Both the position numbers and the translations under genes were made by a program. This document shows, one piece after another, positions 12,201 through 21,844 of a stretch of DNA of 64,000 bases (position 1 is the stretch's first letter; each line of letters starts with the position of its first letter). A model generated the notes under the pieces. It worked only from the letters and a program-made list of their open reading frames with translations, had not been told where the DNA came from and made no database searches. The DNA comes from Halichondria panicea (taxonomy: Eukaryota; Porifera; Demospongiae; Suberitida; Halichondriidae). The DNA is taken from positions 8,516,725 through 8,580,724 of the forward strand of contig NC_087378.1 in the NCBI RefSeq assembly GCF_963675165.1. Reading direction: 5' to 3'.

Positions 12201-13318
12201 TTTGGTAGATTAGGTTCTGTCTTTTTTTCTTCTCAGATATGTGCTAGAATTATTATTTTGTAGAATCATAAGTGACCGAAATAACTATGCTAAATGTAAT
12301 TTCCCCTTTCAGTTTTGGTCCTGATTAATGATAACATATCTAACAATCTAAATTTATGGTTTTGCTGTTTGGCAATTCTCTGTTGCAAGTGCACTACAAT
12401 CCACTGTACGTGTATTGGTAGTTATGTGTGTATACAAGGTACTCCCATGTACAGAGAGGTGCTGCATCACCCAGCCCTGAGCTATTAGTACCAGTGATTA
12501 CCCCTCCCTCCCATGTACAGAGAGGTGCTGCATCACCCAGCCCTGAGCTATTAGTACCAGTGATTACCCCTCCCTCCCATGTACAGAGAGGTGCTGCATC
12601 ACCCAGCCCTGAGCTATTAGTACCAGTGATTACCCCTCCCTCCCATGTACAGAGAGGTGCTGCATCACCCAGCCCTGAGCTATTAGTACCAGTGATTACC
12701 CCTCCCTCCCATGTACAGAGAGGTGCTGCATCACCCAGCCCTGAGCTACTATTCCAGACCATGGATTCTGAGAAGCTTCTACTAGTAGAGAGATTGTGTC
12801 GACACAAGAAAGAGCTGGCTAGACTTGAGGAAAAGATAGAGTTCTTTGAGGAACACATATCACAACTCACTGATGACATTCAGAGGAAATCAAAGTGTGT
12901 ACAGTGTGTGTGTGTGGGCGTGTATGTACTGTGTTGAATTTACCCCCCCCCTTGTTAGGATTATCCAGAGTTTCATATTGCGTGAGGAGAGCGGCACACT
13001 GGCTCCTGCCTCGTATGATGAGCACAAGGCGAGACACGTCAAGAAGGGGGGAGTCATGGCAACCGTCTTCACTGGTGGAAAGGGCAAAGGTCAACGGGAC
13101 ACTGAAATAACCTATGAACTCTCACTAGAAATAAATCGCAAAATGCAGTCAATTTTAGAGGACACATTACTCAAGAATATAACACTGAAGGTATGTGGTT
13201 GTGTTGCTATTGTAACTAACCCTCCCCTATACTATACTAGGAGAGCATTGACACACTGGGCAGGGAGATACAGAGACTGTCTGCACAGCTACAAGCCTAT
13301 GAGGCACACAGAAGATAA
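8818..13318 (+). CDS. CCDC186: CCDC186 (C10orf118) coiled-coil protein
   Basis: A long coiled-coil protein. In animals CCDC186 acts with RAB2 at the Golgi/endosome in dense-core-granule and lysosomal cargo sorting. Recognised segments are KFKWAQNKLKTE (10.1 kb), QYQESEEMQSN (10.3 kb), the exon EEKIEFFEEHISQLTDDIQ (12.8 kb), and the highly conserved end IIQSFILREESGTL...LEINRKMQSILEDTLLKNITLK (12.96-13.19 kb). A final exon ends at taa 13316-13318. About 14 exons are read. The start is uncertain: ATG 8818 is the first in-frame ATG, but ATG 8905 (MAEKDKRPEV) is also plausible. The N-terminus is acidic and unstructured, as in the family. One intron holds a MITE, and the acceptor of the next exon is duplicated inside a 66-bp minisatellite. 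Confidence 0.9.
9172..9241. repeat. (CA)n microsatellite
   Basis: CA repeat with GCAC interruptions in an early CCDC186 intron. Confidence 0.9.
9780..10020. repeat. Dispersed intronic repeat, two diverged half-copies
   Basis: The phrase TTTGAGAGC(T/C)(C/T)GTA(A/T)TTTGTGTT(C/T)AGATTGTC occurs at about 9798 and again near 9982. A related stretch lies near 21990-22060 in the TIR gene. It sits in CCDC186 introns. No termini could be defined. Confidence 0.6.
11097..11250. repeat. Dispersed intronic repeat with CCATGG palindrome end
   Basis: The stretch shares wording with 26370-26500 and 56830-57062: CTTTCAAATGATGTGTT, GGGGCCAT, and a palindromic end of the form ACCATGGGCTATAATCCATGGTA. It lies in a CCDC186 intron just before an acceptor. 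The copies are strongly diverged, implying an old family. Confidence 0.6.
11970..12050 (+). ncRNA. tRNA-like (pol III promoter-like) segment within the MITE
   Basis: TGGCTTAGTGG resembles a tRNA A box, and about 45 bp later GGATTCAATTCCC resembles a B box. In copy 2 this is the better match, GGTTCGATTCT. The cloverleaf is degenerate, so I call it tRNA-derived rather than a functional tRNA gene. Confidence 0.6.
12130..12194. repeat. Perfect 31-bp inverted repeat, 3-nt loop
   Basis: Left arm 12130-12160, loop ttc 12161-12163, right arm 12164-12194, no mismatches by eye. At the matching site copy 2 of the MITE has only a short AAGTTG...CAACTT hairpin. Confidence 0.95.
12440..12745. repeat. 66-bp minisatellite across a CCDC186 splice acceptor
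   Basis: The unit includes a pyrimidine tract, atgtacag, and the first 30 nt of the following exon (AGAGGTGCTGCATCACCCAG...GAGCTA). It recurs every 66 bp, five times. Because 66 is a multiple of three and there are no stops, all copies form one open frame with a 22-residue repeat (HVQRGAASPSPELL...). Confidence 0.92.
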
Positions 13319-13743
13319 TACCAACACACACAATGGACAATATTCCACCCCCTTCATTTCATTAATTTTGTAATTAGCAAAAAATCGTTTTTATTCACGT
13401 GAATATCATCATTGTATTCAACTGTTGCTGATTTGATTGTCTGTGCTATCCTCTGTGTGTACGTGTGCTGCCTGATACAGGTACATATACTGTGTGTACT
13501 GTGTGTGTGTGTGTGTGTGATGAGTGTGTGTGTGTTGTAGCCTCTGTGGATACTGGGGCATGCATACGAACCTGTAAATGTGTTTGCTATTCAAAAAATA
13601 ATTATTACAATGAGGGTCTAATTGACGTGAGAGGTGTGGTAGCCAACTAAATATCATGATGTCATGTACGTGTAGGTATAATGTCATGTGATGTCATATA
13701 CGTGTTGGTATGATGTCATGTGATGTCATATACGTGTGTAGGT

Positions 13744-16700
13744 ATGACTGACAAGCCAGAGTATCGTATTGGAGATCTTGTCTGGCATAGGGAGACTAGG
13801 AATGGGCGTGTCTGGTGGCCCGCTATGGTGACCTATGAACCCAACATAGGGATATACTTCCGAACTGTCAACAAAGCCGTCCAGTACCACGTCCAGTTCT
13901 TTGGTGCCTCCCCTATGCGTGGGTGGGTCACCAGCAAGGCAATCAAGGTACCCCCACACACGCATGTAACCCCCATAGTGTCAATACCCCCACACACGCA
14001 TGTAACCCCCATAGTGTCAATACCCCCACACACGCATGTAACCCCCATAGTGTCAATACCCCCACACGCATGTAACCCCCATAGTGTCAATACCCCCCAG
14101 CATGTAACCCCCATAGTGTCAATACCCCCACACACGCATGCATGCAACCCCCATAGTGTCAATACCCCCACACACGCATGTAACCCCCATAGTGTCAATA
14201 CCCCCACACGCATGTAACCCCCATAGTGTCAATACCCCCACACGCATGTAACCCCCATAGTGTCAATACCCCACACACGCATGTAACGATAGTATCAATA
14301 CCCCCACACAGGTCCTCTCGGCAGCCAATGAGATCCCTCTACCAGAAAAGGGCGTGTCCAAGAAACTTATGAAGGAATATTCTGTCGCTCTAGCCGAGGT
14401 AAAGGAGGCAATAAAGGTCGACCACAAACAAAGGAAACTCCAGTTCATATTTAACTTTGACTCTGACAAAAAGCGAGTACCCCCTCCACAAAAAGAGGCA
14501 ACAAAGAGTGTACAAAGTAGGCGTTCAATAGAGCCGAGTGAGGCAACAAAGAGTGTACAAAGGAAACATTCAAGAGAGGCAACAAAAAGTGTACAAAGGA
14601 ATCGTTCAATAGAGCCGAGGGAGGCAACAAAGTGTGTACAAAGGAAGCGTTCAAGAGAGTCGAGTGAGGCAACAAAGTGTGTACAGAGGAAGCGTTCAAG
14701 AGAGTCGAGTGAGGCAACAAAAAGAATAGTTCGTAAACAGCCCAAAATAACCGATGGTGGACAAGACCCCTCCCCAACAGAAACACCAGCAGCCACCCAG
14801 GCCCGAGAGATGGGCCGCACAACCATCGAAGCCCCCCAGACACGGACAGTCACTCAGGCCCAGGGGATGGGCCGCACAACCATTGAAGCCCCTCGGACAC
14901 ACACAGCCACTCAGGCCCAGGAAATGGGCCGCACAACTATCGAAGCCCCCCGGACACGCACAGCCACTCAGGCCCAGGGGATGGGCCGCACAACCATCGA
15001 AGCCCCCCGGACACGCACAGCCACTCAAGCCCAGGAGATGGGCCGCACAACCATCGAAGCCCCCCGGACACGCACAGTCACTCAGGCCCAGGAGATGTGC
15101 CGCACAACCTTTGAAGCCCCCCGGACACAAATAGCCATTGAGGCCCAGGGGATGGGCCGCACAACCATGGAGACCCCCCAGATCCAGGAGCCACTACCGA
15201 GCAGTGCAAGTCATCCTCACAGCATTGAGAACATTGTTAGACAGCCTCACATCCCGAGTCAGCCCATGAACATTGCCATGTCTCCCCCCCTCCACTCAGT
15301 ACTGCCCTACCCAACCAGCCCACCTCTACCCATGGTCCCCTTCATTCCTATGGGCTCTCCTCCATTTGTCCCATTCCCTTCGTTCCCCATGTCCCCATCT
15401 TGTACAGGCAGTGTGTACCCCATGGAGTACTATCCAACGCTGATGCCCTACCAATATGATGCTCTAAGTGTCTCCTACTACTCACCCAGTTATCTCATGC
15501 CAAGTCTCCCTCAAGCAATGCCCCCCCAGCCAATGCCCCCCCAGCCGCTGCTGCACCCTATGAACATGTTTGAACAGCCTTCAATACAACAACCTCCAAA
15601 CATAACAGAGGCCATGTCAACTGAACCACCAGTCCTCCAACAACCTATCAAACTACCTAGCAAACCAGCAAACCAACGAATCAAGTCTGAGGCTGCCCCA
15701 TTGTCTCCTCAAGCTCCTGTTGTTTCAGTAGAGAGCCCAGTCCTCCTAACTCCACCATGCTCTGGTCCAGTCCTCCTAACTCCACCATCCTCTGGATCAG
15801 AGGAGCTCACTGACACTGATACAATGGATGCTCCACAAGCCACCAACCAGCTACAGGGTGTGTGTGCCATCTGTGACGAGGACGGCACTGATATGCTCGT
15901 CTGCAATGGACACTGCGCTAACATGTTTCATATTGACTGCCTTGGCTTAATGGCGGCGCCACTCTTTAAGTTTGTGTGTGATGAATGTTTAATGGATACT
16001 GGCAAGTGTTTCGTGTGCAGCCAACCTGGGGAGCTGGTCAAGTGCAGTAAGTCAAAGTGCCCCAAACTCTATCATCTCTCTTGTATTAACAACAATAAAC
16101 TGTTTGTATTTGACGAGCGGAAGAAGAAGTTCACATGTCCCCTACACACGTGTGGTCGCTGTGCTAGCATTGGAGTGCCTGACCCTCCCTCCACCAACCT
16201 GGTCCAGTGTACCAAGTGTCCTCTGGCGTTACACAAGAGTCATTGTCTCATTGCTGGCTGTGAGCTACTTTCCTCCACTAACATGGTCTGCTATCAACAC
16301 CTCAAGGTCACCAAGAATGAGAGACTCTACTCACACATCAACCTCAACACGTGCATGGATTGTGGCAAGATAGGCTCCCTCTTCTGCTGTGATGTGTGCT
16401 CTGCGGCCTATCACGATGGTTGTCTGGAGCCGGAGTATCGTCCCAGTCCTGACCAGGAGACCTGGAAGTGTCCCAGCTGTCTAGTACATGATCTGCCAAC
16501 CTATGGTGCTCTGGTCCTCTGCAAGTTTGGCATGTGGAGGTACGTGAGGATTGTAGGTTTATGGCTTTTTGCTTTTTTTTTTATTCCGAAAGCAATTGCT
16601 TTTCTAAGCACATCATAATTATTGCCTCAAAGTTACCCACTAGAGCATGATTATCAATATGCATGCTTGTATGTACAGTACATGTAATGCACTGTGTGTG

Positions 16701-18574
16701 TGTGTGTATGTACAGTACATGTAATGCACACTGTGTGTGTGTGTGTGTAGGTGGTGGCCAGCTGTTGTGGTAGCACCAGAGAAGGTACCTGACAACATAG
16801 AGGCTCGCAGTGCTGGGGAGTGCATGTTTGTAGTGCGCTTCTGTGGCACCAAGGACTACACGTGGATGCATCACGGCCGAGCTGTCCCCTACACTGGAGC
16901 CACTCATGACTACAGGGGCAGCAGCACTAAGCAGAAGGCTTTCAAGAAAGGTGACTAGCTGAAGATTGTGTCTGAAACGCTTTTCTCTGAGTATGTCATG
17001 TGATAGGTCTTGTCTAGAGCTACAGAATGCATCTCTTAGTTGTGATATTGATTGCTTTTAGTGGCCTCCCAAAGTAGCTTGCCAAATTGTTTGAAAATAC
17101 ACGGTCTTTTTTGATTGGCTGTTGTTTTTTTACCCCTCCATGATAGGGCTGGTCTAGTGCATCTTTTATATTATAATCTAATGCCATGCCCCCCCCTTTA
17201 TTACCCCCCACCCAGCTCTTGAGGAGGCGGAGGAACTGTATCGGACCAAGAGACTAGAGAAGGAAGAGAGGGAAGCTAGGGTCAAGAAACCTGACTCAAA
17301 GAGATACATCAAAATTAAGGTTTCATTAGTGTTGTTTATTGTTAACGATGTGTATGTTACTGTAGTGTATAATGTACAGTGTATAGTGTACACCATGATG
17401 CTGTTAGTGTGCCCCGCCCCCTCCCTCCCTCCCACCATGCTGTTAGTGTACCTCGCCCCCTACCTCCCACCATGCTGTTATTGTACCCCGCCCACTCCCT
17501 CCCACCATGCTGTTAGTGTACCCCGCCCCCACTCTCTTGCAGGCCAACAAGTACTTGGTCCCTCGTCCAGCAGTGAAGGAGACCTCTCTCTTTTGTCTCC
17601 CTTGTCAATGTACCAGTGATCAATCGTGCAATGATGACTCATCCTGTGTCAATAGAGCCAGTCTGATTGAGTGCGACCCTCACACTTGCCCCGTTGGCCC
17701 ACTCTGTAAGAACCAGCGATTGGCCAACTGTCAAGAGGCCAACAGTACACCCTTTCACACAGGACAGCGAGGATGGGGCCTACGCATCGATCAAGACCTA
17801 TCACCTGGAGACTTTGTAGTGGAATACATTGGCGAGGTGTTGGACACAGCCATGTGTCGTGAGAGGCTGGAGAAATACCACAAGAACAGTATGGTTAACT
17901 ATTACATGTTGACTCTGGACGGAGGCCTGGTCATCGACGCTAGTCAGAAATCAAATCATGCTCGGTTCATCAACCATAGCTGCGACCCAAATTGTGAATC
18001 ACAAAAATGGACTGTAAATGGAGAGACAAGAATTGGGATATTTGCATGTGTCTCTATCAAAGCTGGCACTGAACTAACGTTTGACTACCATCTTGATTCC
18101 CTCGGTAATGAGAAGAAGCCATGCTTCTGTGGCAGTAAGAACTGCAGTGGGTTCATGGGGTTAAAGTCCGTAAAGGTCACCACCTCCGACAAACCTAAGA
18201 AGCCGGTGAAACGAAAACGCCAGAAGAGAAGAAGAAAAGTGTTGAAAGATGATGTATTGGACACGCATGAAGATGATTGTTTTGTGTGCGGCGACGGTGG
18301 AGAGTTGCTTATGTGTGATGCCAAGCTCTGTACCAAATCCTATCATCTCCAGTGCCTGCAACGTAAAGTCAAACCATCGCAGTATACCTTCTGGACATGC
18401 CCTCGCCACTTTTGTCAAGTGTGTCAGAAAGAAGCCGCTGTGTTCTGCTCCAGCTGCCCCATGTCCTATTGCAAGAAGCACTGTGATGGCCGCCTTGAGG
18501 GGCCACTCTGTGTTACTAACTGTGTTGGCCGCATTGTTTTGGCTGGTGATAGCTCTGACACTATCCAACAATAG
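13744..18574 (+). CDS. NSD: NSD-family histone H3K36 methyltransferase
   Basis: Nuclear enzyme; the family mono- and dimethylates H3 Lys36. Six exons: 13744-13947, 14312-16539, 16751-16950, 17216-17319, 17543-18574, with a compact start at ATG 13744. Domains in order: PWWP1 (YRIGDLVW...VWWPAMV...YHVQFFGASP); a low-complexity repeat region; PHD fingers from 15.86 kb (CAICDEDGTDMLVCNGHC onward, then a Cys/His-rich series); PWWP2 (WWPAVVV, exon 3); AWS cysteines (CLPCQC...CPVGPLC); SET (RGWGLR, NHARFINHSCDPNC, ELTFDYHLD); post-SET (CFCGSKNCSGFMG); and a final PHD/C5HCH (CFVCGDGGELLMCD). The catalytic and cofactor motifs look intact. It is shorter at the N-terminus than vertebrate NSD1 and seems to be the single pre-duplication form. 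An in-frame ATG at 13723 is an alternative start. Confidence 0.93.
13950..14311. repeat. 36-bp minisatellite filling NSD intron 1
   Basis: The unit cccccacacacgcatgtaac / ccccatagtgtcaata recurs about ten times with small length changes. It begins two bases after the donor and runs almost to the acceptor at 14311, so nearly the whole intron is repeat. Confidence 0.93.
14500..15180 (+). repeat. Two coding tandem repeats in NSD
   Basis: First (14.50-14.72 kb): imperfect units of the type EATKSVQRKRSRESS, rich in Lys/Arg. Second (14.80-15.18 kb): seven units of 19 residues (57 bp) of the type TQAQEMGRTTIEAPRTRTA. Both lie between PWWP1 and the PHD fingers, in a region that is disordered in relatives. 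Confidence 0.92.
17395..17530. repeat. Short minisatellite before the NSD SET exon
   Basis: Three to four copies of a unit containing accatgctgttagtgta and cccgccccctccct, directly upstream of the acceptor ctctcttgcag at 17542. Confidence 0.75.
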
Positions 18575-18882
18575 ACCAATCTCAACACTTGTATGACTGT
18601 AGATAACACTTGCACAATCAGTTATCATTTTCATTCTTTGTACTTTCAATATAATTATTTCTTGTATAGTAAATTACACACTATCTCTATGTATGTACAG
18701 TATATCACTCGGTTATCAAAAGCTGTAAATTAAAATTATCATTTTTGTTAATTAACTTGGCAATTTTTCAACAAAATTCTTACAGTATTAAACAATTATT
18801 GACAAAAAACTTAATCATGATTATAGCAACAATGGCAAAAAATAGCAGATAATACAAAGTGTCGTGCATTGCATTGTTCAGT

Positions 18883-19923
18883 TCAGTATGATGACTCATA
18901 TGAGTAGCGCTTAAAGAATGGAAGTAAGAGCATCTTGGTCTTCATGAAGTGACGAGCCTCATCCGACCACAGCACAGACCTCCTTGTGATGGAGAGGTCA
19001 TTGAAGGTGCTCCTAGCAACCATGTTCAGGTATCCAGAGGAGCACTGCAAACCAATAAACTTACACACATTTCCCATCTCTTCTTTGGGGTTCCGTATAA
19101 AGTCCACATTGTGTACCTCGAGGATATCCAGTTGCAATGCCTTGGTCATGTTGAGTACAGCCTCAGCCTCAGAATAGAGACTCATCATGGCTTTAGTGAC
19201 GTTGGAGGGGTTATTGAGGGGGTGATATGGAGTGTAGTGAGCCTTCTCTCTCTTCACATCTGAGAACTTGTACAGCAGTCGTGTTGCGAGCATATCATAT
19301 GGATTCCTGACGACGTGGATAACCTTGATGGGGACCTTCACTAACTCAGACAATTGTTTATACAAGGTAGTGAATCTTCGTCCATGGCTACGATACAGTC
19401 TTGCCGTGATCCCTCCAGACTTGTCACCAATCACTCGCAAGCGTCTATAACGACCTTGCCAAGACAGAGAGTTGTTGAGTGTGAGGCCATAGCCTTTGCT
19501 TTGGAAGGCAGGGTTCATACTACGCCAGCCCTGAGTTGACTGCTTGTAGCTGTTCTTATACAGAGCCTTGTACAGGGACATTCTGTCTGACCGGAGACTA
19601 TGGTTACTGTCTAGCTTTGGGAAGAGGTTGAACTCATGAGCAAGGATAGCATTAGGGTGGGCATCCATCATACTAGCCAGGACGCTGTGACCGCTCCGAG
19701 GGTAACCCACGAAGAACACAAACGACTGGACATCTTGAACATCTTTGACCGTGAGTACGAGTGACTGTATTCCGTTGGGTAGAATATATTTCATACGTTT
19801 TCTGGACATTTTCACTTCAATTGTATTCACTCGCAAATAGTAGCCGGCTGCGAGGATCCCCACTCCAGCTAGCACTAGGGCAGACAGAAGACAAGACTTC
19901 ATTCTTCCTTGTACTAAGTCCAT
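18883..19923 (-). CDS. Golgi-type carbohydrate sulfotransferase, intronless
   Basis: Type II membrane protein of about 346 residues in one exon. A short cytosolic end is followed by a membrane helix (LLSALVLAGVGILAAGYY). The PAPS 5'-phosphosulfate loop is FVGYPRSGHS. The 3'-phosphate site is VIHVVRNPYDMLATR, including the usual Arg and downstream residues. These motifs define the P-loop sulfotransferase superfamily acting on glycans in the Golgi; the acceptor sugar cannot be read. Start 19923 (MDLVQGR) or 19902 (MKSCLL) are both plausible. The frame stays open further upstream, but that would overlap the divergent neighbour. It is head-to-head with the TIR gene, 107 bp between start codons, and tail-to-tail with NSD. 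Confidence 0.85.
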   Translation of the reverse strand: MDLVQGRMKSCLLSALVLAGVGILAAGYYLRVNTIEVKMSRKRMKYILPNGIQSLVLTVKDVQDVQSFVFFVGYPRSGHSVLASMMDAHPNAILAHEFNLFPKLDSNHSLRSDRMSLYKALYKNSYKQSTQGWRSMNPAFQSKGYGLTLNNSLSWQGRYRRLRVIGDKSGGITARLYRSHGRRFTTLYKQLSELVKVPIKVIHVVRNPYDMLATRLLYKFSDVKREKAHYTPYHPLNNPSNVTKAMMSLYSEAEAVLNMTKALQLDILEVHNVDFIRNPKEEMGNVCKFIGLQCSSGYLNMVARSTFNDLSITRRSVLWSDEARHFMKTKMLLLPFFKRYSYESSY

Positions 19924-20029
19924 TAAGATTTTCACGAGTTGTAACAAAGATTTAGCTTTTGTCAAACCACGTTTTTCGGTAAAGATCGTCTTCTGATTAT
20001 GGTCACTTTGCCACTTCCTAAAGAAGGTA
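19924..20029. promoter_or_regulatory. Very short divergent promoter, sulfotransferase / TIR gene
   Basis: Only 106 bp lie between two start codons facing away from each other. The core promoters and 5' leaders must overlap or extend into the genes. Inferred from layout. Confidence 0.5.
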
Positions 20030-21784
20030 ATGGCGAGTTCTGAAGAGAGGCAGTGTCCTGATCCTGAGGAGCTGTTACAAAGAGTTAGAGAGGGTGCCAG
20101 GTATGGGAATATCCAACTGTTAGACGTGGAGAGCATTCTGTCCAATGAGAACTTTACCAGCAACCGAGGCCTCCTTGCTACTACTCAAGAAGGACAAGTG
20201 AGACCATCACACTGTGTACGTGTGTGTTCGTATGCTATAACTCCATTACTATAGAGCACTCTACTGCACCTGGCTGCTCAGACAGAAGGGGAAACCGTAC
20301 TTCCCCTAGTGTGCCAGGCTTACAAGAGGTCTCAACTCTTCCCTGTAGTAATGACATCCCTCAACTCCGGTGGCCTCAACCCTCTTCATGTGGCCATTCA
20401 GATGTGTCGCTTTGAGAACACTGTCTTGTTGTTCAAGGAGAGCCAGCAGCACTGTCCTCAGGCACTACAGCCAAACAACGAGGGTGAGTTACTCCATTAT
20501 ATATCAGCTTAGTTGAAACCACACTACCCATTGGGCTTCTATGTATAATGCTATACCGATGGTTCGGAGACTCTTCATTGAACCATCCCTATAGAACCTT
20601 AAAAATAATATAGAACCTTTTTGCAGTGCCTCTGGGAAACTTATAGAGAAGTATCCAACTCCAATGCATATTCCAAATGTCTATCCCTGTGTGCACATGT
20701 ACTCAGGTTGGACACTCCTCCACTCAGCATGTCTTTTAGCTGGGAATGTGAACATTGTCAAATATCTGCTGAGTCAGGAGAGCTGTAGAGGGTTTGTGTT
20801 GTGTAAGGGGCTCTCATCGCGGAGGAGGTCTCCCTCCCTGCCACTGGACATGGCCAGAGATGTTGTAGTGAGACTGCCCCCACTATAGTCCAATGAGAAG
20901 CATGTCCCCCATAACTTAATTTTCTTCCTTGTATTGTCATTAGTTACATACTGTTGATCTCTTACAGTCTCAGGCAGAGTTCCAACTGAAGATGGGAGAG
21001 GACCAACTGGACAGGTTTAGTAAACAAGCCAAGATGAGTTCCCATGCTCGCAGCATGCATGCCAGGACCATGGTGGAGCCTAAGAAGGTGTGACACTGCA
21101 CGTGCCTGTACACTACCCCATCCATCCATTCATCATCAGAAAGTGTTGGAGAAAGCCAGAGATCTGTACTCCCAAATTGAGCAGGCCACTCTGGAGCTGA
21201 AGGTGTGTGTGATGTGTGTGGTGTGTGTGGTGTGTGTGGTGTGAGGTGTGTGGAGAGTGTGAGGTCATCCATGTGCTGTAGGCTAGTGAGGCAGAGAATA
21301 GGGTCAAAGATCTGGAGAAAACACAAGCCCTAGAGAGACAAGAGACACTAAACAAAGAGTTAGAGGACCTACTGACTAGTAACCAGTAAGTACCTTACAT
21401 GTGTGTGTGTGTGAATCTGTCTATTGTTCAGGTGGTCCAAGATTGAAGGTGGTTACCTCCTATCAGAGAGTGAGGAGACACGGAAAGTGTGTGTGTGTGT
21501 GTGTGCATCCAGTGTTTCACCTCCTCCCCTCTGTTTAGATGAGTGTCCAGTTCCTTATGAATCAGTTGGTATCACAATCACTCACCCTGCCAGCTCTCTC
21601 AAGCAATGTGCTCATATCCCTCTCAGTAAGTGTGTGGGTGGGTGTGGGTGTGGGCTAGTGAATCACCATAACCTCCACAGAGGTGTCTGAGTCTCCCAGA
21701 GGATGACCTTGCTCTGTTGTCAACACTCAAACTATTGGAGGGCTACTCCAGTAACAGTGCTCAGATCATGCTGGCTGACAAGGT

Positions 21785-21844
<60 letters not shown>

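Larger units (their letters stand above)
11866..12406 (+). mobile_element. MITE with internal tRNA-like sequence (copy 1)
   Basis: Flanked by TA dinucleotides (11864-11865, 12407-12408) and bounded by CAGTGG...CCACTG. Its right terminal inverted repeat is about 54 bp; the left one has lost about 18 bp compared with copy 2 (28078-28556, opposite orientation). TA duplication with CAGTGG ends fits a Tc1/mariner-type non-autonomous element. Inside is a tRNA-like stretch (11970-12050) with A- and B-box-like motifs, then a perfect 31-bp-arm hairpin (12130-12194). There is no coding capacity. It is inserted in a CCDC186 intron. Confidence 0.85.

Noticed and set aside
14696-15134. Open frames in other phases over the NSD coding repeats
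   Set aside because: They are shadows of the 57-bp repeat; the NSD frame carries the family domains on both sides.
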